DNA of 64,000 nt from Leptobrachium leishanense (lineage: Eukaryota > Chordata > Amphibia > Anura > Megophryidae). Position 1 is the stretch's first letter. Each line of letters starts with the position of its first letter. A program made the position numbers and the translations under genes. A model generated the notes under the pieces. The model was given only the letters and a program-made list of their open reading frames with translations, was not told the DNA's origin and ran no database searches. The stretch lies in NCBI GenBank assembly GCA_009667805.1, contig CM019066.1, forward strand, positions 117,418,190-117,482,189, given 5' to 3'. Shown piece after piece: positions 47,626 through 59,700 of the stretch.

Positions 47626-47820
47626 TCAGTAGTGGTGATCTCCTTTACATATGTAAACACCACTTCCCAAGTAAGGTATTATGACCGGGTATTCCCACCA
47701 AATATGAACAAAGGTTCCTTTCGATAACACGCATCCCCAGCAGTTCAGGGAAACCCCGGGGTGCATCGCAGCCAATCTACTAGGGATAAGATACCAACGA
47801 GAGAGTAGTTTATAGTTCAT
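47626..47820 (-). pseudogene. L1-like ORF2, C-terminal Cys-rich fragment
   Basis: Reads MNYKLLSRWYLIPSRLAAMH then PGVSLNCWGC and GTFVHIWWEYP. The WYL.P.RLA...CWGC...H.WW.CP pattern is the C-terminal zinc-knuckle-like domain of L1 ORF2. Fragment only. Confidence 0.8.
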
Positions 47821-48390
47821 CTCTTGTATTTTAAGGTCCCTAGAAGAATGAAAAGTGATATGAAATACATCTAACCATGCGTTTTAAGTCAGGGAAGGGG
47901 GTGTCTCAGTATCCCATTTATCGGTGTAGTGGGGTAGGTCAGAGTATTCTGCGGCCATCAGTAGGACATAGATTAAGGAAAGGAGATGGGGAAGGGGAAG
48001 GTCAGTAGTTCAAAGACGTTCGAATGGCGACAGGGTTGATCTATACGGCTGGCTTGCTATGAAGCTGGACCAAAAGTGTTTAAGCTGAAGGTAGCGTTAT
48101 GCATCTAGGGGAGATGGCGTCCAATGTGGCATCAGCTGCTGAAGAGGCATAAGCGACCCTTCCGTAGTGCATGCTTGGATTGGTAAGTAAGGACCATCAT
48201 AGGTGACATCTAGAAAAGTGGTCGATAGGCCATGCGGGAAGTCAGGGTTGCTGGTCACGGGAGTAAAGAGAGATGGCAGTGGAGATAAACCCAGTCTAGA
48301 GTGGTAGCGACTTCTCTTAAGTTCTTTCCCTGTGGTCTACACCGCCCCCCTTGCGGTGTTTGAGATTTTGATATTGGTGCAGTAATTGCC

Positions 48391-49415
48391 TTAGCTCCAA
48401 CCGGAGGGAGGATAGGGTGGTATAATGTTCAGCGGACGGTATGGCCTTATGGAGAGTCTCAAAGGTCTGAATGTCTGAATTTTGTCCCCCTTTTCCCTTT
48501 TACATCTGGCCCCCAGTTGAATCAACTGTCCCCGGAGTACACTCTTGTGCGCCTCCCACAATATAGGAGCAGAGACTTCCCCATTATCATTCTCAGCAAA
48601 TATTGAGTAATTGCTTCTGAGAGATACTCTCGGTGAACCACATCTTTCAGTAGGGATTCGTTGAGGCACCACTGATATCGTCTAGGGAGCAAGTCAAGGA
48701 TGTCGAAGTCTAACTGTACCGGGGCATGATCTGACCAGGTGATACTCCCTATGGACACTGAGCGGAGTAGGTGTAGAGTGTGATGAGACATAAGAAAAAG
48801 GTCCAGGCGGGAGTATACACGAGCAGCATGAGAATAAAACGTAAAGTCACGCCCAGCAGGATGCATCGCTCTCCAACAGTCTACCAATTGAAACGTGTGT
48901 AATAATTGATGGAATCTACGTCTTTTAGATGGTTGTGGGGATCCAGAGGAAGGGGCAGCCTCCATTGGGGAGTCTGGGTAGATATTAAAGTCCCCACCAC
49001 ACAGCAATAGGCCTTCAGTAAATTTGTCAAGCTTACTCAAAATTCTACGTAACGCAGTGCATTGACGGGTATTAGGGAGATAAATATTTGCTAACGTGAC
49101 TAGTCTAGATCCTATATAGCCCTTCAAGAATAAGAAACAGCCTTGTGGATCTGTACTCTGAGAGGTACATGTGAAAGGAATGCGTGAGGCTACTAGAATG
49201 GCCACCCCTCTAGATTTGGAAGCTGTAAAATTGCTAAAAAAACTCTGGGAAAAATAATTTGAGCGTAATGTCGGAGCACTGTCTGACCTAAAATGGGTTT
49301 CCTGCAAGAAGGCAAAATCACAGTTTTGCTTACGAAGATCCGTCAAAGCCATCTGTCGTTTAGATGGATGATTCAGTCTCCTGACGTTCAGGGATATAAT
49401 TCGTATGTTAGCCAT
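48391..49415 (-). pseudogene. L1-like ORF2, apurinic-type endonuclease domain
   Basis: Begins MANIRIISLNVRRLNHPSKR at 49415. Then come LQETHFRSD (catalytic Glu), GVAILVASRIPF, the LLLCGGDFNIYPD motif (Asp, Asn) and TWSDHAPVQL (Asp, His). These are the residues of the target-nicking endonuclease of L1 elements. The first frame ends at 48522. A frame change near 48600 continues with ILWEAHKSVLRGQLIQL, the start of the linker before the reverse transcriptase. Apart from this shift the endonuclease is complete. Confidence 0.87.
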
Positions 49416-50262
49416 AATCCAGAAAATGAACCCTAAAAAACAGCAGCGTTGGAGAGAATGCAACCCCTGGTGTGATCCTAGCCCCATAGGTTGGATATAC
49501 GTAGAATGTGCAAGCTATGCAGACCCGAGAATACCAACATAAACCAAAACAAAAGGAAAAACAAAAACAGCACTAAACAGTGCAAAGTGTAAAGCAAATA
49601 TCGGTGTGGGTACCCGGATAGGGTACTGACCCATGAGGGGTCCAACAAGTAAAGCAAAGATAAGGAACAGCCGTTCCTGGCATATTGGAAAATCTCAAAC
49701 ACCGCAAGGGGGGCGGTGTAGACCGCAGGGAAAGAACTTAAGAGAAAAACCGTGATAAGGGCATAACAAACTATAGAAAGCATCACTATAGTATCAGGTC
49801 TAGAGCCTCCTGATTCTGCCGCACCCGGGCAAAAAATAAATGAAATAAGCATAACCATCAAACGTCGGTCGCGATATATGAGCATCCCCTCGAGACCTAT
49901 CCAGTAGGCCAGTCACTAGTCTTAGTGCAAGAAGAGAAATTTGAACAATCTCAAGTGGTGTGAGCCCAGGTCCCTGGACCCGCCGTTCAGGGGGGATCTT
50001 TGGGCCACCATGAGAGGTGAATAAAACCTATCAAAAGCCTTGTCACTCCGGGCCAAAGGCCGAATGTAGGTCTGAGGTCTCGGCCATGGCAGTGAGTGGG
50101 CGACGGTGCTTTTGTCTACGGACAACGTGCCATTTTTGTCGTTGTGGCTTGGGAGGGGGGTAATCCACAAAATCACCTCCATGCCAGTTCACTACCTCCA
50201 CTAGCAGCAAATCCAGGGCTTGCATAAATTCCGGTACATCCCCTGGTTCCATCAAAATAGTT

Positions 50263-50948
50263 TATTATTCATTGTGTTCATCATAAAAAAAACTATCAAG
50301 CTTGTGATTGGTTGTTCACATTAATATAAACCTCCCTGAAAATAACATAATATTATACAATATAATGAATATATGAATAATACTATTGACTATCCTTTTG
50401 AAATAACCTAGTGTGCAAACCATAATCACTTTTTTAGCCCTTTTGGGTTTTATTGACATGTCTGGCAACTCATTGTGCTATATAGCTATTTGGCACTCAG
50501 CTAGTTAATTTGTGTTCATGAAGTAAAATGAGGCTAGATCACTATATAGCAATTTTTATGGATCAGTGATGCGAATCACCTTGGAAAGGCATAGATTATT
50601 TCTCAGTTCTTTTTCATATGTTTCTGCAGACATAGCTTGTTTTATGTTGTTCGTAGCTAGGTAGTGGCACAACCAAGGGAAATGAACTGTGGTGATCTCC
50701 ATCTGCAGGGCAAATGCCTCTAGACAAAAAGGGAGCTGATGCATTTGTCTGTGTCTCTGCCTTTTATTCCTCGGACTTTGGGGAGCAGGATATATGAAGA
50801 ATATTGATATTTTAGTAAATCCAAGGCATATATGTGGGACCTAGTTCCTTATGTGATTAATGGAAACTTATTTGATTAAAGAATTATACATACATCAATT
50901 TTGGAATTTACAGAAGTATAAAAATACATAAACTAGAACATTACCCCT
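50263..50948. other. Unrecognised DNA
   Basis: No gene or repeat end supported. Confidence 0.5.
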
Positions 50949-50953
50949 CAAAG

Positions 50954-51667
50954 GGCCAAATTACATTCTTCACGCAAAAACGCACGCGCAACGCGTGAAT
51001 TTGTGCGCCAAGCGTTAAACGTTAATGTCTGTAAATCACCGCTGGAATTACAATCCTCGCGCATTTTTTCACCCATCGAGCATTAACGCGTATAAAACGG
51101 ATGTGCACAAATGCTTGTGCAGTAACGTTGCGAGCAGAAATCAGTGTGCGGACTGTTTTTTTCACACGATTCAGCCAATCAGAATTAAGAACCACAATTA
51201 TCTCACGTTAAGTTTTTGCGCCTATCAAAGTCAATCTTAGCATATATGCTGCAGCAATAATAAATGCACACACAACGTCTCCATTTTATTGGTTTGGTAT
51301 GAGAAGAATGTGTAACTATACTTTGCTGCATTCTTTTTTTTTGGGCTGGTGTATTTGGTTTCGTTCAGGTTGTTCAGATTTGCCATTAACACCAGCTTTT
51401 AGGAGTTGCTAAAATTATTCGCGCAAAGGCTGTGCGTTACAAACTGAGCATAGATTGTAATACCATCCACGTACCAGCGTTCATTCGCATTTGCGCTCAC
51501 AATTTTAAGTATAGGACGTGCTCAGTACAGTATGCTTGCGCAGGGTTCGCGCAGGTTCACCCGCGGTAGACGATTACGCTCGTTTGTTGCGCTGACAATG
51601 TTTTACCCTTTGCATTATTGTTTTTTTGCACCGGCGCAAACGTTTGCGTGAAGATTGTAATTTGGCC
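50954..51667. mobile_element. 714-bp MITE with GGCCAAATTACA ends
   Basis: GGCCAAATTACATTCTTCACG at the left and its inverse CGTGAAGATTGTAATTTGGCC at the right. Flanks CAAAG (50949-50953 and 51668-51672) can be read as a 5-bp duplication; if the TIR is taken as GGGCC the duplication is AAA. No coding capacity. Unit content is rich in GCGCAA and TTGCGC. Confidence 0.82.
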
Positions 51668-51786
51668 CAAAGTATTTAAATTAGAGAAAAATACAAAACA
51701 TACAATACTATATATATATATATATACATATATATAAATGTAAAGCCTCTTTACAATTTCAAACATTTATTATTTATTTATTTCCT

Positions 51787-52105
51787 ACAGAGCACTGCAA
51801 ATATGGAATAACCTCCCAGACACCATCAAATCTTCCCCCAGTCTAAAGTCACTTAAGAGATCTCTATTAACATATCTCAATACAGAATGCACCTGTGAAC
51901 ATGTAACAAAATGAGTATATTTCCTATATATTTATGTTGTGTTACTCTGTATATTTGTGTTATGTTTTCAATATCTTGCATCTTATTACTTTATATTTCT
52001 GTACCTACTATAACAATTTAATGTTCTTGAACCCAGGACATACTTGAAAAAGAGAGAAATCTCAATGTATCCTTCGTGTAAAATACTTTATAAATAAATA
52101 AATAT
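51787..52105 (+). mobile_element. LINE 3' end fragment (sense), family B
   Basis: The plus strand reads RALQIWNNLPDTIKSSPSLK then SLKRSLLTYLN and a stop at about 51914, followed by a 3' region ending TTATAAATAAATAAATA. This is the C-terminus of a non-LTR reverse transcriptase; the same 3' sequence is reversed at 38985-39483. Confidence 0.78.
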
Positions 52106-52496
52106 TCAAATTAACCCTCAAGTTGATGTGCTTCGTGCAACTAATGTTGCCAATATAGAGGTGTATTAAATGAGGCAAAAATAAAAACTTAAATATATAC
52201 GTATCATTTTGTAATAAATTTCACTTATCTGTCTTTTCATTTGCCTTTGTAATAAATTTTAAAAGATTGTAAAGAGACATTATGGACACCCTGTATATAT
52301 ACAGGTGTATATATATATATATATATAATTAAACCGATAAATTGTCCTGTAAGTACTCTAATTGCATCCACATCTACTGCTGCATATTGTTTGCACCGCG
52401 GCATGTAGATACATATTTTCCTATGTTTGAGTAGAGTGCCATTTTCAGGATTATATATTATACACTGCAGTAATATTGTTGATTTTATTTATAGGC
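52106..52496. other. AT-rich DNA with a TA microsatellite
   Basis: Contains (TA)n near 52308-52327; otherwise nothing recognised. Another TA run lies at 51709-51727. Confidence 0.6.
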
Positions 52497-52643
52497 GATG
52501 AGTCAAGAAAGTTTGCCATATACCATCCATTTCAAAATACTGGGGCTCACCTACAAAGCTCTCCATAACTGCGCCCCTGACTACATCTCCTCCCTTAGCA
52601 GGTACATCCTGTCCCGATCACTTTGCTCGGCCAATGATCTGAT
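52497..52643 (+). pseudogene. L2-like LINE reverse transcriptase fragment, 5' of the hAT-like insertion
   Basis: Reads YTIHFKILGLTYKALHNCAP and DYISSLSRYILSRSLCSAND, the usual C-terminal block of L2/Rex-type reverse transcriptases. The frame is cut by the hAT-like copy 3 and resumes at 55912. Confidence 0.8.
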
Positions 52644-53405
52644 GCTATCAGTAGGGATGAGCCGAACACCCCCCCGAGTTCGGTTCGAGCCAGAACCCGA
52701 ACTTCCCATTTGTTCGGGACCGAACCCGAACCCGAACTCCCATGCAAGTCAATGGGGCTGAAAATTCGGTTTTTTAGAGTGCCCTCCAAGAGGGCATATA
52801 TGCTACATATTTGCCATAAAAGGTGTATGGGGGTCCGGGTAGTGCCCTGGGGGACAAGAAACAAGGAAAAAAGTAAAAAAAAAAACGTTTTTAAAGGGAC
52901 AGTGAGTTTTCCATGAAATAAGGGTTAAAAATAAAAATGAATCCTTCAAATATCGTGCCTAGGAGGTCCCCATAACCTGCCCGTGAAGTGGCGGATTTCT
53001 AGGATGTATAGAAATATGTAAAAACAAAAAAATGACATTTCAAATGACTGTAAATGCTTTTCCTTTAATCTATCCATAAACAACTGCTTGGGGCGGCAGT
53101 CTGTATGAAAAGAGGAGACATTTTCGGACACGCAGAAAAAGTTTACTGATTTTTTGACGGTGAAAAGCAGGAGAATGGAAACTTCTAGACCAAGAAGCCG
53201 ATTTGGAAAGTGAGATAAATGGGAGAATTTTTCTGGTTCAGCTATTTTGATGTAGAATTTTCATTCTCCAGTCATTCTCCTGAGTTTCACCTTTCTCTGA
53301 ATAACCCTGACAGGGTTATTCAGAGAGCGGTGAAGAGCAGGAGAATGACTGGAGAATGGAAAATTCTAGGTCAAAATAGCCAAACCAGAAAAATTCTCCC
53401 ATTTA

Positions 53406-53821
53406 GGCTAGGGTCAGACTAGCGAATTTTTAACGTGCGTTTAGGCGCACTTAATCACGGCCGCACTAGCACCAAATGACGGCCAATATACTAAGTACGG
53501 TCGCACGAAAGTCCGGCTGCGCAACGCAAGTGGAAAATTAACGCATTTTTTCGAGAACGCAGAACCGCTAGTACGGACGTACAGAGTGCGCTGCGTCCAC
53601 TAGCGGCGTGTGTGCGTGATTTGGAGACGTCAGACCCTGCTCATGTCCGGCCAACATAACGTCCAGACACCCAAAGTTTCCTGGTTTGGATCCGTAAAAA
53701 ATCACGCACAAAAATGCGCATCGTATGACCGTTTTCGCGCAATCCGTGAAAAAATACGGCAATGCGTTCGGACGCACTTTTTGACGGTCGCTGCGAAAAA
53801 TGCGTTAGTCTGACCCTAGCC
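53406..53821. mobile_element. Harbinger-like MITE, unit 1
   Basis: GGCTAGGGTCAGACTAGCG to GTTAGTCTGACCCTAGCC, flanked by TTA (53403-53405 and 53822-53824). Harbinger-type 3-bp duplication. Confidence 0.88.
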
Positions 53822-54177
53822 TTATCTCACTTTCCTAATCGGCTATTTGGTCCAGATTGTTCGCTTTTCCTGCCATTCTCCTGGTTTTCACCTTTCTCTG
53901 AACAACCCTGAGAGAGAGGTGAAAGCCAGGAGAACTGGCAAGAGAAGAGAACAATCTAGACCAAATAGCCGATTTGGAAAGTGAGATAAATGGGAGAATT
54001 TTTCTGGTTTGGCTATTTTGACCTTGAATTTTCCATTCTCCAGTCATTCTCCTGAGTTTCACCTTTCTCTGAATAACCCTGTCAGGGTTATTCAGAGAGC
54101 GGTGAAGAGCAGGAGAATGACTGGAGAATGGAAAATTCTAGGTCAAAATAGCCAAACCAGAAAAATTCTCCCATTTA

Positions 54178-54603
54178 GGCTAGGGTCAGAGTAGTGAATT
54201 TTTAACGTGCGTTTAGGCGCACTTAATCACGGCCACACTAGCAGCAAATGACGGGCAATGATGGCCAATATACGAAGTACAGTCGCACGAAAGTCCGGCC
54301 GTGCAACGCAAGTGGCAAACGAACGCATTTTGTCGAGAACGTGAAACCACTAGTACGGTCGTACAGAGTGCGCTGCGTCCGCTAGCGGCGTGTTTGCGTG
54401 ATTTGGAGACGTCAGACCCTGCTCATGTCCGGCCAACATAACGTCCAGACACCCAAAGTTTCCTGGTTTGGATCCGTAAAAAATCACGCACAAAAATGCG
54501 CATCATATGACCGTTTTCGCGCAATCCGTGAAAAAATACGGCAATGCGTTCGGACGCACTTTTTGACGGTCGCTGCGAAAAATGCGTTAGTCTGACCCTA
54601 GCC
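54178..54603. mobile_element. Harbinger-like MITE, unit 2
   Basis: Same ends as unit 1, flanked by TTA on both sides. Nearly identical to units 1 and 3, so it was copied with the tandem unit rather than inserted separately. Confidence 0.87.
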
Positions 54604-54959
54604 TTATCTCACTTTCCTAATCGGCTATTTGGTCCAGATTGTTCGCTTTTCCTGCCATTCTCCTGGTTTTCACCTTTCTCTGAACAACCCTGAGAGAGAG
54701 GTGAAAGCCAGGAGAACTGGCAAGAGAAGAGAACAATCTAGACCAAATAGCCGATTTGGAAAGTGAGATAAATGGGAGAATTTTTCTGGTTTGGCTATTT
54801 TGACCTTGAATTTTCCATTCTCCAGTCATTCTCCTGAGTTTCACCTTTCTCTGAATAACCCTGTCAGGGTTATTCAGAGAGCGGTGAAGAGCAGGAGAAT
54901 GACTGGAGAATGGAAAATTCTAGGTCAAAATAGCCAAACCAGAAAAATTCTCCCATTTA

Positions 54960-55222
54960 GGCTAGGGTCAGAGTAGTGAATTTTTAACGTGCGTTTAGGC
55001 GCACTTAATCACGGCCACACTAGCAGCAAATGACGGGCAATGACGGCCAATATACGAAGCATGGTCGCACGAAAGTCCGGCTGCGCAACGCAAGTGGAAA
55101 ATGAACGCATTTTCTCGAGAACGCAGAACCGCTAGTACGGACGTACAGAGTGCGCTGCGTCCACTAGCGGCGTGTGTGCGTGATTTGGAGATGTCAGACC
55201 CTGCTCATGTCCGGCCAACATA
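54960..55222. mobile_element. Harbinger-like MITE, unit 3 (truncated)
   Basis: Left end intact, but the sequence breaks at CCGGCCAACATAAC and jumps to AACCCTGAGAGAGAGG, losing the right half. Confidence 0.8.
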
Positions 55223-55911
55223 ACAACCCTGAGAGAGAGGTGAACCTCTGAACAACCCTGAGAGAGAGGTGAAAGCCAGGAGAACTGGCAAGAGAAGAGA
55301 ACAATCTAGACCAAATAGCCGATTTGGGAAGTGAGATAAATGGGAGAATTTTTCTGTGTTGGCTATTTTGACCTAGAATTTTCACTTCTCCAGTTATTCT
55401 CCTGCTTTTCACCGCTCTCTGAATAACCCTGTGAATGTTTAATCCCCAGGTGAAAAATAACATTGCTTTAGATTTTTTTCAAACACCAGTTAAATTCAGC
55501 ATATTAGGATGTTTTAGGGAAATTAATTCTCAAATCTCAATCAGAAGCAGACACCACCCCACCCTCAGTACAAATATTGTACAATGTATCAAATTGATTA
55601 CCAGACTAAAAACACCTGGTGTTATGCCCGTTTGTGAACAGAGGTTATATAGAGTTGATAATCTTTCCACGTACACATTAGTTTTTAATTCAATATCTAA
55701 TAAAACGTTACTTATAATATTCTGCAGTAAAGAGTCTCTTTATTTCTAGATTTTTTTGTATTTTTTTAAGCATTTTCTATACTTTTTTAAAATTTCTTTT
55801 TTTTTCGAACCCGAACCGAACACGCCCAAAAAGTTCGAAATTCGCGAACTTTCGAACTGCCAAAGTTCGGGTCGAACACCGAACCGTCCGAACCCGAACA
55901 GCTCATCCCTA

Positions 55912-56331
55912 GCTATCAGTTCCTCGTACCCTCACCCCCAACTCTCGCCTTCAGGACTTCTCCTGAGCTGTCCCCTTTCTGTGGAACTCCCTCCCCTGCA
56001 ACATTAGACTCTCCCCGTCTCTCCAGTCCTTCAATAAGTCTCTGAAAACACAATACTTTAGAGAAGCCTATCGGTTCACTCCATGATCCCCCACTGTACA
56101 TTTCATGCACCATCTTCCCATCCAGCCCACATGCTCCCCGTTACCTCACATACTCTGCAATTTACGCTCACCTATTGTGCCACCCCTCTCCTCTTAGATT
56201 GTAAACTCTCGGGCAGGGTCCTCTCTCCTACTGTTCTGTAAGTGTAATGTGTATGTAAATTTGTTATTCTGTCACTCCCATTGTACAGTGCTAAGGAACT
56301 TGTTGGCGCTTTATAAATACTTGTAACTGTA
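55912..56331 (+). mobile_element. L2-like LINE, 3' end after the hAT-like insertion
   Basis: Continues the fragment at 52497-52643: AFRTSPELSPFCGTPSPATL in one frame, then a 3' region with TTGTAAACTCTCGGGCAGGG and the tail GGCGCTTTATAAATACTTGTAAC. Such GCGCTTTATAAATA tails are typical of vertebrate L2-type LINEs. Confidence 0.8.
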
Positions 56332-56334
56332 ATA

Positions 56335-58365
56335 TACTAATAATGCTATATTCTTTGCATTATGTATTTCAAACCAAATATTCTTCGTAACAACAAGTAA
56401 ACAGCACCGAAAGTACACACTGGGGCTAATCCTGTGTCAGCATTTTTGTCCCATGTGCCAGAGATAGAGAGAACTTCAAGGAAATAATTCCTAAGCATGT
56501 GTGAAGGAAATACAATCTGACAGAGGGACTCCTGGCCATTTATCAGATAATGAATTCACTAGAGACATGAAGCATTCCACTGGGAATCTGACATACATAA
56601 CCCTTTTTCATTTATATATGTAAGTCACCTGTGCAAAATCTAAATGACTGACCTGCGCCTGAAATGTATTCCAAGAATTCCAATTAAATGGCTGATTCTG
56701 ATATTCATTATGGCAAATTTAATAAATATAAAATCATCCTACTTGACAGACTATCAGCTCACAGTTACAGAATATGACCTAACAACACATAGAATGAGGC
56801 AGCCTTACATTCCAAATAGAATAAGTACAGTGGTTTTTATAATGTTAAATATGAATATAGGTAGAAGTCAAATGGCCATGTGGATTCAAAAAAGCATTTC
56901 CCTTTTTATGAAGCTGAATCGCATGCAGCTCCTATATAAAAACCATAGATGATAGACCTCATGTGGTGATTTCTTTTCATACCTTTATCTAAGCTGAAAA
57001 TCTGATTGCAAAAATAACTACAGTAAATAAGGTGTGATAAATCACCTTTACGTGGATCAATCTGGGCAAGGTTTGAATTCTTTACAAATGATTTACTGCT
57101 GGCACAACTATGTTAGAGGAAAAAAATAAAAAAATCCACATTGTGCAGTAACAGTGAAACTAGGAAGCTTCATGTTTTTGGGAGCCACAAAGCGCATACC
57201 ATGTAACTGGATAGACTGACTGATTGTCCGAAATGATGGTGTTCTGTTCACTCGTATTTTGTTACAATGCAATTGTGACAAAACAGAAAGCTCTAGTTAT
57301 CACCACTACTATTTAGCAATGAAAATATATATTTTCTTTAATGCAATACATGTTATTTTATGACAGGTCAAGGCTTAAAGGGACACTATAGCCGCCATGA
57401 CCATTTATTGAATCCAAGCTCTTCAAAACGCAATTAAAAATAATGGGAACTTGCGATGATGCAGAAGAAATCAGCATTAATCAAGTTTGGGTGACTCAAC
57501 TCTTCCTTTTGGGAAGTCACTATTATACTTCGGCCTCAAGGTGTTTGACACAGATAGGTCACCACAGGAGCTTTCCTGGTGACCAACGATGTCGTATCTC
57601 TTAACGCACTCAGCTACTAACTTGGACGAGGCTCAGGCCTTGATGTCCACGTTGGGGTTTAGGAAGACACAGGTGGTGAAACCAGATGGAGAGTTTATTA
57701 TTTCGTAACGGTAATATGTTTTTACCGTATTACTCATCACTGCTTGGACAGCAAAATATTTATGTTGATATGCTTAATCTCATCTAAAATTCATAAAGAA
57801 TTATGAAACAATTGAACGAACCAGAAAATTCAAATAAAGAATATAGTTATAGAAAGTACCCCACCAACCACTTCAAACTAATGTTTTGTGATACCTCTAC
57901 ACAGTGCTTTTTTTTCTAGGAAAAAGGTGGTGGTACTCACCATGAAGCATTCATAAAGCGTCAGGCAGTGAGCAGCCAATGAAAAGATGGCATATGCTCA
58001 CATGAACTATTAAATGGAAAGCGCACGCCAGTGTGCAGCCAATGTATAGGCCAGGCCATGACATTGTGTTTCCTGGGTCCAAAGATGAAATGCTGCCGCC
58101 CCCTCAAACTATTCCCACAATACACACCCATGTTTATCACAGAGCTCCTCAGCAATAAAACTCACAGTAATGTGCAGTGTGTATGATCGCATCACATAGC
58201 TCGACAACAATAAAACTCACAGTAATATGTGGTGTGTATGAGCATATCACAGAGCTCCACAGGGCAGCATCATTGATCCCTTTTATAATTGAAAAGTGAA
58301 CAATAGTGGTGAATTAAGGAGAAAAAAGACAATAGAAAAAAAAAAGGGATTTTATGGTTATTTAT
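56335..58365. other. Unrecognised DNA
   Basis: No coding region supported. TTAAAGGGACACTATAG near 57378 looks like one end of a piggyBac-type amphibian repeat. About 2.3 copies of a 55-bp unit (TCACAGAGCTCC...CAATAAAACTCACAGTAAT) lie at 58137-58262. Confidence 0.5.
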
Positions 58366-58374
58366 TTTTACATG

Positions 58375-59389
58375 TGTAGCGCTCACTCCCGGAGGAGCCG
58401 CTGAATTTGAACCTCGGGTAAGTCTCCCCGCACTAGGGAATAAATATACTCCAGCACCGTTGTGGATTTTATAAATTATATAGTTTACTAGAATAAATGG
58501 CATATAATGAATAGCACGGTATATGTATATATATTTACAGTACTTCGTAATGCGGGAAACGCGCAGCGGAAAAGAAATACGATGCTTCGTAATTCGAGAA
58601 ATGCGCAGCGGAAAAGAGAAAAATAAATCTTTAACCCCCTTTTGTGTTTTGGGGAGTGAGTCCCATGCAGGTTATGTCCCAAGAATGTAGGTGTGTGTGT
58701 GTGATGGTACCCGGGTACAATATTCAACTGGCCAATGAATTATTTATGAGGAATCTTCGACTAGTCAAGTTGGGGCCCTGTGGGTTTTTGAAACAAACAG
58801 CAGCGTGCTTTCTATTTTCACAACGGCCTGGAAGGCCTCTCACCCATCCGCCAGATACTTGGTGCTCCCCTCGACCCAGGACGTCTCTCCGCTCAATTTT
58901 GACTGGGATTCTATGGGTTACCGGATCCGCTGTCTTTCTTTCCTTTAGCTGCCGCAAGATGTCCAGCTCACCGCCTGCACTCCCTGTCAGATCGATCTGC
59001 GGTGCTCCTTACTCGGGGTCCTCTGGAACCAGCTTCTTGTCCTCAGACCTCACAGCTTGGTATAGACAGATCTCTGCAGGGTCACTGTCCCGATCCCCCA
59101 GCACCAGCGAGGTAGCCCCTGCACTCTGGCCTGGTCATGATCCATAACAGCTCTGCCTGCTTCCTTCTCCTTTCAGCTCCCAGCTTACTCTGAGCATGCT
59201 TTCCACGAGGCTGCTGATGCCTTTCCTTTCCTACACACACCCCTTCCTGTCCTCACGCAAAGCATCATGGAAAATGTAGTTCAGTGTCTTCTGTGTTTGT
59301 CCAGCATAATCTTACCATGGTCTCTGTCTCCCTCTGGTGGCCATTGCAAGTAAATGCAGCAGAACAGTCTTTTTAAACACAGCGCTACA
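58375..59389. mobile_element. Candidate solo LTR (1,015 bp)
   Basis: Starts TGTAGCGCT and ends AGCGCTACA, so TG...CA with an inverted 8-9 bp tip, and is flanked by CATG (58371-58374 and 59390-59393). The flanks together resemble the interior of the piggyBac-like family (TTATTTTTACATG / CATGAAAAATGG...TATCATTGGAAAGGCC), consistent with insertion into such a relict. AATAAA at about 58439. No internal genes. The strand and the superfamily are unsure. Confidence 0.5.
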
Positions 59390-59393
59390 CATG

Positions 59394-59700
59394 AAAAATG
59401 GTCATGTTTGGTATCATTGGAAAGGCCATGACCCTCTAGCTGCTGTGGGTCCATAGATACAGTGGTCCAAATAACCCCTGTATCTCCTCCATAGGGAATA
59501 GGGCATTCACTGCCAGGCAGGAGGGGAACTTCCACATCTGACATCATCACGCCCATGCGCGATGGTGTAAATTGGCAGGGATAGGTCTCGCAGGTGGAGC
59601 TGACATCCAAGATGTCAGCTCCCTGCAGGAAAGTTCACGATTGACGACAGGCTGGTGTCGATCAGCGGAACTTCCACCATGGGCTTCAGGCATCTTCCGC
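59394..59700. repeat. Relict of a piggyBac-like element interior
   Basis: Shares GGTATCATTGGAAAGGCCATG, CTCTAGCTGCTGTGGG and GACATCCAAGATGTCAGC with 2932-4105 and 32063-33319. Its left part is separated by the candidate solo LTR. Confidence 0.65.

Larger units (their letters stand above)
46640..50251 (-). mobile_element. L1-like LINE with internal deletion
   Basis: Flanked by an 11-bp direct repeat TCAAAATAGTT (46629-46639 and 50252-50262). The T-run at 46641-46648 is the poly(A) side. The minus strand carries an endonuclease domain (48391-49415) and a C-terminal ORF2 fragment (47626-47820), but no reverse transcriptase core between them, so about 2-3 kb of the middle is missing. A Harbinger-like MITE lies inside at 46789-47107. 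Confidence 0.78.
53311..55222. repeat. Tandem triplication inside hAT-like copy 3
   Basis: The motif CAGGGTTATTCAGAGAGCGG recurs at 53311, 54083 and 54865, giving periods of 772 and 782 bp. Each unit is a CAGGG...CCCTG foldback element with an embedded Harbinger-like MITE. Adjacent units are only one base apart (CCCTG T CAGGG). The third unit stops inside its MITE at about 55222. Confidence 0.9.
52652..55911. mobile_element. hAT-like element, TAGGGATGAGC family, copy 3
   Basis: Starts TAGGGATGAGC and ends GCTCATCCCTA, flanked by an 8-bp duplication GCTATCAG (52644-52651 and 55912-55919). It is the copy without a piggyBac-like insert: the empty TTAA is at 55490-55493. Internally it carries three tandem ~775-bp units (from 53311), each holding a Harbinger-like MITE. 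Confidence 0.88.

Noticed and set aside
49478..49885. 135-codon hydrophobic frame on the minus strand
   Set aside because: It lies in the region upstream of L1-like ORF2 in a frame with no L1 motif. The hydrophobicity comes from AAACAAAA-rich sequence on the other strand.
58644..59147. 167-codon frame on the plus strand
   Set aside because: Inside the candidate solo LTR, Ser/Pro-rich with no recognisable domain. Probably chance in GC-rich sequence.
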